Below, one piece after another: positions 9,105 through 18,282 of a stretch of 64,000 bases of DNA. The stretch spans positions 558,001-622,000 of the forward strand of contig NZ_QYUN01000003.1 in NCBI RefSeq assembly GCF_003590875.1, read 5' to 3'. Origin of the DNA: Noviherbaspirillum cavernae (GTDB lineage: Bacteria > Pseudomonadota > Gammaproteobacteria > Burkholderiales > Burkholderiaceae_D). Each line of letters opens with the position of its first letter. The first letter of the stretch is position 1. A program made the translations under genes and the position numbers. The notes under the pieces are model-generated. The model had not been told where the DNA came from and ran no database searches. It saw only the letters and a list, made by a program, of their open reading frames with translations.

Positions 9105-10292
9105 ATGATTCACAAAATGAACGAGGCACAGAAGATCCAGATCAGCGATATCGTTGATCAGGCCGAACGAGCGACCCAGATGGTCAACCAGATTCGCTCC
9201 CGCATGTTACAACCGAATGCGGCCAAGAGTTCGCCGGTATTTACCTTGACGCAACTGGCGACCCTGTGCGGGATCGACAAGGGTCAGGTCTCGTACCGCG
9301 TGAGCAAGGGCGACCTGCCGTCTGGCCAGTTGAACGAGAAGGGCTCGCGGCGCGAATTCACGCTGGAAGAAGCACGCGCCTGGATCCAGAGTTACCGGGC
9401 CGAACATCTGCGGCCGGAAGGCGCGCGCGCCGTGACGATTTCGATCGGCAACTTCAAGGGTGGCGTGAGCAAGACCACGACCGCGATGGTGCTGGCGCAG
9501 GGCCTCAGTCTGCGCGGCCACAGGGTGCTGGTGATCGACGCCGATCCGCAGGGATCCCTGACGACCTTGTTCGGCATCATGCCCGACACCGAAGTGAGCG
9601 AGCAGCAAACCATCGCCCCGCTGGTCTATGGCGATACCACGTCCATCCGCTCATCGATTCAACCGACCTACTGGCAAGGGGTGGACCTGGTGGCGGCGTC
9701 GTCCAGCCTGTTTTCCGCCGAATTCGTGCTGCCCTCGCGCCAGATGAAGGATCCCGAATTCCAGTTCTGGAACGTGATCAATCTCGGGCTGGAAGACGTG
9801 CGCGACGATTACGACGTGATCATCATCGACACCCCGCCTTCCCTGTCCTATGTGACGATCAATGCCTTCATGGCCTCCGATGCGCTGATCGTGCCGCTGC
9901 CGCCGAACGCGCTGGACTTCGCCAGCTCGGCGCAGTTCTGGAGCCTGTTCAGCGATCTGGCCTCGAACCTGGTGATCAATGCCGGCATCACGAAGACCTT
10001 CGATTTCATCCACGTGCTGCTGGCGCGGGTCGATTCCGGCGACGTCGCGAGCGATGTGGTGCGCTCCTGGATCTCGGCCACGTATGCGGAAAAGGTGTTG
10101 CCGGTGGAAATCCCGAAGACGGCGGTGACCTCCTCGAGTTCGGCGGAATTCGGCACAGTCTACGACATCAACCGCTATGAAGGCAGCGCCAAGACCTACA
10201 GCCGGGCGCGCGACGCCTACGACCGCGTGACCGATCTGGTGGAAGTGTCGATTCGCAATTCATGGGCATCCCAATTGAGCGAAGGAGAATGA
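9105..10292 (+). CDS. parA: Partition ATPase ParA
   Basis: 395 residues. A MerR-like helix-turn-helix (about residues 48-95, with LATLCGIDKGQVSYRVSKGD) precedes a deviant Walker A motif, KGGVSKTTTA (about 118-127), and the Asp-rich DYDVIIIDTPPS segment. This is the type Ia ParA plan, in which the N-terminal domain lets the protein also repress its own operon. The ATG follows GGGGAACCG. parB starts two bases after the stop. The product positions the replicon at cell division. Confidence 0.92.
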   Translation: MIHKMNEAQKIQISDIVDQAERATQMVNQIRSRMLQPNAAKSSPVFTLTQLATLCGIDKGQVSYRVSKGDLPSGQLNEKGSRREFTLEEARAWIQSYRAEHLRPEGARAVTISIGNFKGGVSKTTTAMVLAQGLSLRGHRVLVIDADPQGSLTTLFGIMPDTEVSEQQTIAPLVYGDTTSIRSSIQPTYWQGVDLVAASSSLFSAEFVLPSRQMKDPEFQFWNVINLGLEDVRDDYDVIIIDTPPSLSYVTINAFMASDALIVPLPPNALDFASSAQFWSLFSDLASNLVINAGITKTFDFIHVLLARVDSGDVASDVVRSWISATYAEKVLPVEIPKTAVTSSSSAEFGTVYDINRYEGSAKTYSRARDAYDRVTDLVEVSIRNSWASQLSEGE

Positions 10293-10293
10293 C

Positions 10294-11265
10294 ATGTCGA
10301 TAAAGGATCGCTTGAGCAAGAAGATGGAAGGCCTGGTGGTGCCGGCCAAGGGGGAACCGGGCGCGGTGCAGAGCCCCTTGCGCACCGGGCCGGGTCAGAT
10401 GCTGATGGTCAACAGCCTGATGAAGGAGAGCAATGCGAAGGTGGCGGAACTCGAGGACCGTTTGAAGCAGTTCGACGGCGCATTGCCGGTGCGGCTGATT
10501 GCGCCGGAGAAGATAGTCGCCTCGCATTGGGCCAACCGCAGCGCGCAGAATTTCGACACGGCCGACTTCATCGCGCTAAAGGATGAGATCGCCAATGCGC
10601 AGGGCAATGTGCAGCCGATCAAGGTGCGGCCGGTGAAAGGGCAGGACGATCTGTATGAAATAGTCTTCGGCCACCGCCGGCATCGCGCCTGCCTGGAACT
10701 CGGCTTGCCGGTGCTGGCGATGGTGGAGGAGGTCAGCGACGCGGAACTGTTCAAGGAGATGGACCGGGAAAACCGGGCGCGGCTCGATCTGTCGCCATGG
10801 GAGCAGGGCATGATGTATCGCCGCGCATTGGACGAGAAGCTCTTTGCGTCGCAGGAACAATTGGCGAAGGAACTCGGCATCGACGCAGGCAACCTGAGCA
10901 AGGCGCTCAAGTTGGCGACCTTGGACAGCAGCATGGTCGATGCTTTTTCCTCGCCGCTGGATTTGCAGTACCGCTGGGCCAAGCCGCTGGCCGAAGCCTT
11001 GAAGGCGGATCAGGCTGCTGTGCTGCTGCGGGCGAAGATGTTGAAGGAGAAGCGGCAGGATGGATTGTCGGCAAAGGGCGTGTTCGACGCACTGGTTGGT
11101 ACGCCGGCGAAGGCGGGCGCTACGGAAATCACGATCGATGGGGAAGTGAGGGCGACCATTACGCACAACGGCGATGACGTGTCGATCCGCTTCGCCAAGG
11201 GCGCGGTCGGAGTGGACAGGGTGCAGGAATTGAAATGGATTCTGGAGGAGTGGTTGAAGGGTTGA
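10294..11265 (+). CDS. parB: Partition protein ParB
   Basis: 323 residues with the ParB/Srx core, including FGHRRHRACLELG and the NRARLDLSPWEQ segment, then a helix-turn-helix (EQLAKELGIDAGNLSKALKLA). The ATG has AAGGAGAATGAC upstream. It is in an operon with parA. Its likely binding sites are the two 15-base palindromes downstream (within 11291-11315 and 11568-11588). Confidence 0.92.
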   Translation: MSIKDRLSKKMEGLVVPAKGEPGAVQSPLRTGPGQMLMVNSLMKESNAKVAELEDRLKQFDGALPVRLIAPEKIVASHWANRSAQNFDTADFIALKDEIANAQGNVQPIKVRPVKGQDDLYEIVFGHRRHRACLELGLPVLAMVEEVSDAELFKEMDRENRARLDLSPWEQGMMYRRALDEKLFASQEQLAKELGIDAGNLSKALKLATLDSSMVDAFSSPLDLQYRWAKPLAEALKADQAAVLLRAKMLKEKRQDGLSAKGVFDALVGTPAKAGATEITIDGEVRATITHNGDDVSIRFAKGAVGVDRVQELKWILEEWLKG

Positions 11266-11290
11266 TCTGATTCAGCGGTGGACAGAGGAG

Positions 11291-11321
11291 GGGGAGTTGT
11301 ACGGTACAACTCCCCTTTTTT
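11291..11321 (+). terminator. parB terminator with embedded parS-like palindrome
   Basis: A 12-base perfect stem (GGGGAGTTGTAC and its complement, around a single G) is followed by six T. The inner palindrome GTTGTACGGTACAAC recurs at 11568-11588 without a T-run, so this site may serve both as terminator and as a ParB site. Confidence 0.75.
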
Positions 11322-11439
11322 ATTGACTGTCAGGTATGGCGCCTGGCGCTGTCTGGCTCGCTGTGTTGGCGAAGTGGACCAACTTGAAGGTGCAAGTCTT
11401 CTATGCACCCCCGCAAGGAAAGTAGGGCAGCAGTTTGAT

Positions 11440-11530
11440 CTCCTTCATCCTGTCATTCCGAGCGCAACGAGGAATCTCAACTACATGCGTTTCGACTGGG
11501 CTCTCGCTGTGTTCGGAATGACAGGGAAGG
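11440..11530. repeat. Imperfect inverted repeat (REP/MITE-like)
   Basis: TCCTGTCATTCCGAGCG near 11449-11465 is mirrored by CGCTGTGTTCGGAATGACAGG near 11506-11526. Dispersed palindromes with this TGTCATTCCGAGCG core are common in proteobacterial intergenic DNA. There is no gene here. Confidence 0.45.
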
Positions 11531-11567
11531 GCGTTTTGGCGACTACGTTCGAATGAAAATCAGCGGA

Positions 11568-11588
11568 CGAAGTTGTACGGTACAACTT
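11568..11588. promoter_or_regulatory. parS-like palindrome
   Basis: A 21-base perfect palindrome, GAAGTTGTAC/G/GTACAACTTC, shares its 15-base core with the site at 11296-11310. Position downstream of parAB and duplication fit a centromere site; the sequence is not one I can tie to a characterised ParB. Confidence 0.6.
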
Positions 11589-11630
11589 CAATGTTGTCGG
11601 GCTGGGGGTGCCTCAAGCTTCGGCGGCAAT

Positions 11631-11768
11631 GCTCCCAAATCTTCTCACCCTGAGCGTGATGACAACCGCTCTAATGCAAGCAGGGCCAGGGGTGTTCCGA
11701 TCCATCCCAAAACTTCTCACCTCGAAAAGCAAGGCGCCAAATGATTATTCCCAAAACCTCTCACCTGA
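11631..11768. repeat. Iteron array (right part)
   Basis: Three copies of the CCCAAAAYYTCTCACC-type repeat at about 11631-11651, 11704-11724 and 11748-11768, in the same orientation as those upstream of repA. parAB is thus bracketed by iterons, which may matter for copy control or handcuffing. Confidence 0.7.
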
Positions 11769-11798
11769 TTCCGTGCGCAATTATTTGGTGTCCGTATT

Positions 11799-13676
11799 TC
11801 AGGCTTTCGTCTTGCTGCAAGTGCGGCGCAGCCACTCTGTACTTGCCCGTCGTGTCTGCATGGCAAGGGCATATCCTGCGCGCGTTTCGCCTTCGCTTCC
11901 CCTTGCATCTCCGTCACGCGATAACGCATATTGCGCCTCCTGTACTGCGGCAGCTTCGTGGAAAAACTGCTTCAGCAGCTGATACAGCGCATTCGTCGAC
12001 AACTCAGGGCCATCCGTCCGCCTTGCCGGACGCGGATTGCGGCAGGCCGGCAAGCGTGCGATCAGGCAAACCAGGCCTGAACAATTCGAACGATCGATCA
12101 ATCCGCGGTGCGCCAGATAACGGTCAAGGGACGCCAGCAACGCACGGGAAACAGGGACTTGCCGCCCCGTGATCGTATTCAGGAGCCATGCTCCCTCGGC
12201 ATCACCGGCTTGTGCGCTGCAATGCAAGGCCCCAACCGTTGCATGAACAAGTTCGGAAGCGCGCAGTCCCGTTTCTCGGCACAGTGCCAGCACAAACCGC
12301 AAGCGCTCGGACTTTGCATCCCTAGGCCGGGATTCCAGGAAATCCTGCAGGAGATTCCAGTGGAATTCCGGCAAGCCGCGCTCCGGTGCACTCCGATGGG
12401 ACAGGGAATCCTGCCGTGGCACGTCTGACCACGGATTCGCGGCGAGATAGTCTTGCCGCGTCAGCCAATCGCACAGTGAGGACAGGATCGTGAAGGCCTG
12501 ATCGCGGCTCCGGGGCGACAGCGCGCCCTCGAACGGTCGCCACAATTCGCTCCATCGCTTCGTTCCGCGAGGGGCACACCAGCGAACGGCCGGCACCCGG
12601 AATGGCCAATCGTCCACCTTTCGCTTATCTATCCGGCCCAGAAAATCCCGATAGGCGAGGCAATCTGCGGCAGAAATGGAGGAGAGCGGACGCCGGCGCT
12701 CAATCACCGCCCACAGCAGAAACCGCTCCGCCTCCTTGCGATAGGAGCGCCACGTGCTGCCGTGCGCCGGCTTGAGGGCCAGCCATGCGTAAATTGCGGC
12801 AATGTCGTTGTCCGCCTGAATCCGGCATTGCGTACCGCGGTTCATCCCTTCCGAACCATCGAGATCGCGCGTCAAGTGCAGGTGTTCCAGCGGCACGATG
12901 GCCGTTTGTGCCGCCCGATTCGCCCTGAGTAACTCCGTTGGAACCTCGTTTGCCTTGACGCTTGCCTGAATCCCGAGCGGTACGCCGAGCGCCTGCGCCA
13001 CCGATTCGGTCTTGAGCCAGGCGACCACTTGCGCGGCAGCCGTCTTGCCGACGCGCGGGACATGAATCCACCAGCGAAAACCCCTGCCATTGATTGCCGT
13101 CACCAGGTCGGCAAGGGTCGTCAAGCCGGCAGAATGCAGCCGCCTTGCCAGGGTCGGCGCCAGCCAACCGGCAACCTGATCCCCCATTGCCGGCGGCGCG
13201 CCAAGCAGCTTTTCGAGTTCCAGCAGCGCATTCAGCTGTCTGCGCCGCAGCCGTTCATTGCGCAGGGAGCGACGGTCATTCGCTGCGCCGTCGCCGAACT
13301 CTTCGTGAAAAATCTCGATCAGTTCCGCTTCGGTGTACAGCTCGTGCGGATCGCGTTGCTCGCGGAACTCCTCCAGACTCGGAATGGCCCTGCGCGCGGA
13401 TTGCCGCAATGCCTCGGGCTCGATCAGGATGAGCCGCGCATCCGGGAAATGCCCGCGACGGCGGGCCGTCACCATCAATTCCGCACGTATCCAGCGCAAG
13501 GTCGCCTTCGCAACCCGCAGTTCCGGATCCGGAGCCACCGCCGTTTCCAGATAACGCGCGGACAGCGCGGCGAGATCCAGCCCTTCCAGATATCCCCGCA
13601 GGAACGCCAGATGGTTGGCGGCAACACGCGTCACGACAGTCCCGCGCCATCCTTCGAAGTTCCGCATGTTCGCCAA
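11799..13676 (-). pseudogene. Integrase-like tyrosine recombinase, C-terminus degraded
   Basis: A 625-codon frame with the layout of large Burkholderiales integrases found near chromid origins: a long N-terminal DNA-binding part, a SAM-like core-binding domain (about 290-420) and the start of the catalytic domain with its first Arg (LCRETGLRASELV). The end is wrong: where the box II His-x-x-Arg-His motif is expected, it reads STEWLRRTCSKTKA and stops, and no catalytic Tyr follows. It was probably truncated by frameshift and should be inactive as a recombinase. It is convergent with parAB. The start could be the TTG at 13676 or the ATG at 13667; neither has a strong ribosome site. Confidence 0.7.
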
Positions 13677-13837
13677 GTCGTTGAAAGTATTGGAAAAAGT
13701 TTTTACAAGTTTCTTGCAGACATCATTTTCGCATAATAAATACCACTATTGATTATTAACATCGGAGGTGTCGGTATTCACGGGTATGCGTGCGGCGGCA
13801 CGCATGCGCCAGCCAATCTCCGCATGCACGGTGCAAT

Positions 13838-13865
13838 GGAACTTTGCAACGGTGCCTGCCACCCA
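13838..13865 (+). promoter_or_regulatory. hrp box of the sctI-J-K-L operon
   Basis: GGAACT, 15 bases, CCACCCA. It ends 38 bases before the sctI start and lies inside the longer ATG-initiated reading of that frame, which argues for the GTG start at 13903. Confidence 0.9.
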
Positions 13866-13902
13866 TGAGCAGTTAGGAACCCAAAACTCTTCAGGAGCCG
13901 AC

Positions 13903-14331
13903 GTGAGCGACATCACCGCAATCTCTCCCGCTACCAGCATTTCCGCCGGTGGCGCCTCGACCAGCCGCCTTCATCTGGACATCCAGTCGATCGAAAGCCA
14001 CGGTGCCGGCGCGGCCGATGGCGCGCAGTTCCGCGCCGCGCTCGAACGGCACATGAACGCCGGCACCGGCGGCGTGCAAGCCACCGGCACCGACAACAAC
14101 GGGTCGCTCGGACAGAAGATGGCGGCACGCGCCACCAACCTCGCGACCGAGATCAACAAGGACCAGAAATACGTCTCCAAGCTCCTCGAAACCGCCACCC
14201 GCACCGGCGACTCGATGCAGCTGATGAAGGCGATGATGGCGCTCAACGACTATTCGATCCGGGTGCAGACAGTCGCCAAGACGGTATCCAAGGCGACGTC
14301 CTCCGTTGATCAACTCACCAAGCTCCAATAA
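13903..14331 (+). CDS. sctI: T3SS inner rod protein SctI (HrpB-like)
   Basis: 142 residues. The C-terminal helix (LMKAMMALNDYSIRVQ then TVAKTVSKATSSVDQLTKLQ) is characteristic of the YscI/PrgJ/HrpB inner rod, which connects the needle to the export gate. The GTG start has AGGAG 6 bases upstream; an upstream in-frame start would place the hrp box inside the gene. It is first in the operon sctI-J-K-L. The N-terminal 80 residues are low complexity (Ser/Ala/Gly), normal for the family. Confidence 0.88.
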   Translation: MSDITAISPATSISAGGASTSRLHLDIQSIESHGAGAADGAQFRAALERHMNAGTGGVQATGTDNNGSLGQKMAARATNLATEINKDQKYVSKLLETATRTGDSMQLMKAMMALNDYSIRVQTVAKTVSKATSSVDQLTKLQ

Positions 14332-14335
14332 CGCC

Positions 14336-15256
14336 ATGACCGCGCCCCTGTTCCTGCCTCCACGCCACCCGGTCGCGGCGCGCATCGCGACCCGTTCGCG
14401 GCTCATGCCGATGACGATGGGACGGCTCTCCGCCCTGTTGCTGCTCAGTCTCCTGTGCGCCTGCGGCAAGGTCGTAGACCTGCAGTCCGGCCTCAAGGAT
14501 GTCGATGCGAACGAAATGGTGACGGTCCTGAATCGCCACGGCATCGATGCCCAGAAGCGGACCACCAAGGAAGGCGTCGCGCTGTCGGTCAAGGACACCG
14601 ACATCTCGCGCGCCACCGAGGCATTGAACGCGGCCGGCCTGCCGCGCCGCAACCTCTCCAATCTCGGCCAGGTCTTCAAGAAAGAAGGGATGATCTCCAC
14701 GCCGCTGGAAGAACGGGTGCGCTACATCCACGGCCTCTCTTCGGAGCTGGAATACACCTTGCAGCAGTTCGATCACGTCGTGCACGCCCGGGTACACGTC
14801 GTCCTGCCCGAGCGCGTCGCGCCAGGCGAGCCGATCATGCCGTCTTCCGCGGCCGTGTTCATCAAATACGTCCCGCCGCTGGACGAAGACATGGTCGTGC
14901 CGCGCGTGCGCAAGCTGGTCGCCTCCAGCATTCCCGGCCTGTCCGGCGAAGAAGGGCGCAGCAAGGTCTCGGTCGTGCTCGCGGCCAGCGAACTCACCGC
15001 ACCGGCGGTGGAATGGACCACGGTCGGGCCGTTCCATGTCATGGCCGATTCCGCCGGCAGCCTGATCGGCACCTTCACCGGCATCATCGCCGTGTTCGCG
15101 CTGGTGCTGCTGGCCATGCTGTTCGTGATACTGCAGCTGCATCCGAAGACCGCCGACTGGATGCGCAAGCGTTTCGGCAAAGCCTTGCCGCTGAAGACGG
15201 ATGACGAAGCCGCGCCGCAGACGCCGGCACCGGCTGCACCGCAGCCATCGAACTGA
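14336..15256 (+). CDS. sctJ: T3SS inner-membrane ring lipoprotein SctJ
   Basis: About 306 residues. A basic N-terminus and hydrophobic stretch end in a lipobox-like LLCAC; the following core (YIHGLSSELEYTLQQFD, ARVHVVLPER, AAVFIKY) is that of the YscJ/PrgK/HrcJ periplasmic ring protein. A C-terminal membrane helix follows (about residues 233-257). The start is uncertain: ATG at 14336 or ATG at 14405, which puts the signal sequence nearer the N-terminus. It lies directly after sctI. Confidence 0.92.
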   Translation: MTAPLFLPPRHPVAARIATRSRLMPMTMGRLSALLLLSLLCACGKVVDLQSGLKDVDANEMVTVLNRHGIDAQKRTTKEGVALSVKDTDISRATEALNAAGLPRRNLSNLGQVFKKEGMISTPLEERVRYIHGLSSELEYTLQQFDHVVHARVHVVLPERVAPGEPIMPSSAAVFIKYVPPLDEDMVVPRVRKLVASSIPGLSGEEGRSKVSVVLAASELTAPAVEWTTVGPFHVMADSAGSLIGTFTGIIAVFALVLLAMLFVILQLHPKTADWMRKRFGKALPLKTDDEAAPQTPAPAAPQPSN

Positions 15257-15374
15257 GGAACGGCCGTGCATGCCGCGACACAGCCGCGATTGAAAACGAA
15301 TGGCGAAACATCGCATCGCGCGATCGAGCAATGCCCTTGAACGTATCGGCATGAGGCAGCCAAAGGAAAACGAC

Positions 15375-16076
15375 ATGCTTTCGAGCGAATTCATCGACTG
15401 GTGGTTCGAACCCTGGATATGCGCGGAAAGCGCAGTCCCGGCGCTGCATCCCGCCGCCGCCCGGGCGGGGCGGCGCGACGGCTACCGGATCTGGTGCGAA
15501 CAGGCCCGCGTGGCGCCGGACCTGCCCGGACAATTCGACCCGGATTGGCAAATCGCCGCCGCCGACAGCGCGGCGGAACTGGTCGGAGCAGCACGGCTCT
15601 TTGCCGGACTGATCGCCGCAAGACAGCACGACACCGCGGTACTGGACCAACTGGGATTCGACGACCGCAAGTGGTGCGTCAGCATCGCCGCCACCCAGCC
15701 CCTGATCGGCTGCCGCGAAGTCTTCGCCGACGACGATCCGATCGAACTGCGCGGACTGTGCGAAATCGCGCGACGGCTCGACAACGGTTTTCCCGGTCTG
15801 TGGTCGCGCCTGCGGCTCCTGCTGGCGCCGGAACTTGCGGCCCATCTGGAAACCCGGCTTGCCGCGGCAAATCGCGCGCCGTCGGAGCCGAGCGCAACGC
15901 GTGCGCAACGATGCTGGGCACTGTGCCAGGACCGGGCGGAAACCGCCGCATCGCGCGCCGCCGTGCAGGCGCAAGACGAAGAAGAAACGTGCGGCGAATA
16001 TGCAGCGCAAGCAGCGCAAGCAGCGCAAGCGGAACACACAGACAACCTCGAAGAAATCGAATACGACCTGAACTGA
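15375..16076 (+). CDS. sctK: T3SS sorting-platform protein SctK (HrpD-like)
   Basis: 233 residues. The start ATG has AGGA upstream. Position between sctJ and sctL matches hrpD of Pseudomonas syringae. The sequence is Trp- and Ala-rich at the N-terminus (SEFIDWWFEPW), a usual feature of SctK proteins, which are poorly conserved. It would link the cytoplasmic sorting platform (SctQ-SctL-SctN) to the inner ring. The Gln/Ala repeat near the end (AAQAAQAAQA) is coded by direct DNA repeats. Confidence 0.7.
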   Translation: MLSSEFIDWWFEPWICAESAVPALHPAAARAGRRDGYRIWCEQARVAPDLPGQFDPDWQIAAADSAAELVGAARLFAGLIAARQHDTAVLDQLGFDDRKWCVSIAATQPLIGCREVFADDDPIELRGLCEIARRLDNGFPGLWSRLRLLLAPELAAHLETRLAAANRAPSEPSATRAQRCWALCQDRAETAASRAAVQAQDEEETCGEYAAQAAQAAQAEHTDNLEEIEYDLN

Positions 16077-16089
16077 ACACGGACGCACC

Positions 16090-16689
16090 ATGACAGCTTT
16101 TTGCCTCGACACGATCACCCAGGACGACAGCCTGCGCCCCGATCACGGCGTGCTGCGCATTGCCGCATTCGCCGTCACCGCGGATGCACGCGAGGCAGCG
16201 CAACGCATCCGCGACAGCGCACAGGCCGATGCGGATGCGCTGCTGCGGGACGCCCGCATGGAAGCCGCGCGGCTGGTGCAGGAAGCCGAAACGCAGACCC
16301 TGCAACGCGCCGATGCCCTGATCAAGGCGCTGGAACAGGCGAACGCCACCTTCCTGCAGCAGGCGGAAGACCTCATCATCGAACTGGCGAAGGGATTGTT
16401 CGACCGGCTGGTGCTGGAGGCGACGCCGCGGGAAAAGCTGGAGGCCGCGTTGAAGCGCATCTTGCAGGAAGCGCCGCCGAAGCTGGTCGATCCAATGCTG
16501 CGGGTACATCCGGACGATGCGGAACTGCTGCCTGAAGTGGAGTGGGAGGTGAAGGTCGATGCCTCCTTGATGCCGGGGAGCTGCCGGCTGGAGGCGGCGA
16601 GCGGGGAATGGTGCGCGGATTTCGGCGCGGCGATTGCGGCGTTGACATCGGCATTTGCGCGCGTGGCGGAGACGCCGATCGAGGAGTAG
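16090..16689 (+). CDS. sctL: T3SS ATPase stator SctL (HrpE-like)
   Basis: 199 residues with the FliH/YscL plan: a long Ala/Arg/Glu coiled coil (about 35-95), then LIIELAKGLFDRL and the V-ATPase E-like C-terminal domain. It binds the ATPase SctN and holds it below the export gate. It lies 13 bases after sctK in the same operon. Confidence 0.85.
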   Translation: MTAFCLDTITQDDSLRPDHGVLRIAAFAVTADAREAAQRIRDSAQADADALLRDARMEAARLVQEAETQTLQRADALIKALEQANATFLQQAEDLIIELAKGLFDRLVLEATPREKLEAALKRILQEAPPKLVDPMLRVHPDDAELLPEVEWEVKVDASLMPGSCRLEAASGEWCADFGAAIAALTSAFARVAETPIEE

Positions 16690-16792
16690 GGGTGTGGCAG
16701 GCTGTCGTCTTCGCTTGCCAGTATTGAGACGCAAATAACAATCGACATTGCCCGTTTGCGGTCGCAAAGGGCTGAACTTTTTTGGGGGAAAT

Positions 16793-17536
16793 ATGCCTGA
16801 TATCGGTGCTGTGAAGCATAACGAAATGCCGCTGATTGACTTGAGCGATACGTCGGAGACGAGCAAGAAGCGGCAGGCGTCGTCATCAGAACCTGGAATC
16901 ACCACGACTGCGTCGGCAGAATCCAGGGCCAAGCAGGGCCAGGCATTGGGGGCGCGCTTGCGTACCCAGCTCGAGCAGTTAAAGAATAAGGCGTCGGATC
17001 CTGGTTCATCCCGTGCTGATCCGCTAAAAGAGCTTTTGGGCAACGCCGCTTTAATGGCGCATGCGAAGGCAGAATGGCTTGCTCCGCTTGCTCAAATGGA
17101 GAAGGGCGACTTGAAGGCACGGAACGCGTTCCTGAACGAACAGCTAATACCGAAATTTGCGAAGGCTATCCTGGATCACTACAAGGATGTCGATCCTCAA
17201 AAAATGACGGCAGAGCAGAAGCAGGATATTGAAAAGCTTAAACAGCTCGCCAATCCGACACCTCCGCGCAGGACCGCGCCACCGCCACCGCCACCGCGGA
17301 CGCAGCGGCATGCGGAGATATCGTCTCATTCGGAAAAGGAAAAGCCGAACGTTGAAGGTCAAGACATGTCGCACGAAGAGCATCTGGAGGCACTTCGGCA
17401 GAAGAAAGCGAAAATGCACGAGACGGAAATGAAGGCGGCGGATGAAGCCTTGGAAAGACTGGAGACCAAAAGGATCATGGACAACATAAAATTCATCGCA
17501 AAGATGATTGAAGATTGGGGCAGAATCGGTAACTGA
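16793..17536 (+). CDS. T3SS-cluster protein, probable secreted or chaperone protein
   Basis: 247 residues. The ATG has GGGGGAA upstream. It is highly charged, without signal peptide or membrane segment; it has a run of six prolines (near residue 163-170) and a C-terminal coiled coil. The last about 30 residues (ALERLETKRIMDNIKFIAKM) resemble the C-termini of the two small proteins at 21691 and 22043, pointing to a shared secretion, chaperone or assembly motif. It follows sctL by about 100 bases with no hrp box of its own and may be the last gene of the operon. Family not recognised. Confidence 0.6.
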   Translation: MPDIGAVKHNEMPLIDLSDTSETSKKRQASSSEPGITTTASAESRAKQGQALGARLRTQLEQLKNKASDPGSSRADPLKELLGNAALMAHAKAEWLAPLAQMEKGDLKARNAFLNEQLIPKFAKAILDHYKDVDPQKMTAEQKQDIEKLKQLANPTPPRRTAPPPPPPRTQRHAEISSHSEKEKPNVEGQDMSHEEHLEALRQKKAKMHETEMKAADEALERLETKRIMDNIKFIAKMIEDWGRIGN

Positions 17537-17694
17537 TTGTTGTGCCAGCTTCGCGCCAGGACTCCGGATTCTCGATCCGGCGCAAGCCCTTACCTGCATC
17601 ACCATGCATTGACAGGTTGTTGAAAAGCTGCCGCGCGGGCTGTCTTTTGCCCGGCGACGCCCGATGCATCATCCGCAGGGCGGAACGGGGAATT

Positions 17695-17713
17695 CGCGGA
17701 GCACTGCTCCGCG
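17695..17713. terminator. Perfect palindrome, possible terminator
   Basis: CGCGGAGCA and its complement around one C, without a clear T-run. It lies in a 500-base gap (17537-18034) that otherwise holds no gene I can support, only the hrp box at 17942-17969. Confidence 0.35.
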
Positions 17714-17941
17714 GGCACGCTACCCGGCCAGGAGTCGGCCCGCTCGCCACGCTTTCGACAAGCTGCCATGCGTATCTTCCTCTCGCGGATACGCTGCCAT
17801 CCGCCCGGATGGTCCGTCTGCGCGGCAGCCGCACTCCTCCAGCCCCGCCGGTCATCCCGGCTGCGACGGCATCAATCCAAACCACGATTTGCGGCCGATG
17901 TCCGGTGACATCTCCATCGGCAAAAATAGACAGCGTCATTG

Positions 17942-17969
17942 CGAACTCATCCCCGTCTCGTGTCACTCA
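17942..17969 (+). promoter_or_regulatory. Degenerate hrp box before the sctC operon
   Basis: CGAACT, 15 bases, TCACTCA: two or three mismatches to consensus, but placed 65 bases before the first gene of the hrpF/hrpG/sctC operon, as expected. Confidence 0.6.
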
Positions 17970-18034
17970 TGTAGGAATGCCAGCGCAACACGGCGTTCTT
18001 GGTTCAGAACAACTTGGAACAATGAGGACACATC

Positions 18035-18277
18035 ATGTCGGATACCTACAGCACCAGCAGCCAGTCCATGCATGCGTTGCGCCGCGCGAACGACAAGCTC
18101 GACGGCACGATCGGTCAGATTGACCATTTCATGGAGCGCCAGATGAATGGCGAAAGACCCGACCCCGCAGAATTCATGCAGCTGCTTGAGAAGCAGGCGA
18201 CAGCGCAGCAGGCTTTGCAGGCGCAATTCAAGCTGTTTGAAAAGCCGATGAAAACCGTCTTGAACGAGACAAAGTAA
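18035..18277 (+). CDS. Small T3SS protein, HrpF-like
   Basis: 80 residues, helical and charged, ATG preceded by GAGGACACATC. Size, composition and order (small helical protein, then a chaperone-like protein, then the secretin) match hrpF-hrpG-hrcC of P. syringae, where HrpF/HrpG act with the pilin. The match is by position and general character, not a clear sequence motif. Confidence 0.6.
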   Translation: MSDTYSTSSQSMHALRRANDKLDGTIGQIDHFMERQMNGERPDPAEFMQLLEKQATAQQALQAQFKLFEKPMKTVLNETK

Positions 18278-18282
18278 GCATC

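Noticed and set aside
13876..13905. GGAACC followed 16 bases later by CCGACGT, just before sctI
   Set aside because: The -10 element does not fit CCACNNA and the site would overlap the ribosome-binding region; the box at 13838-13865 is much better.
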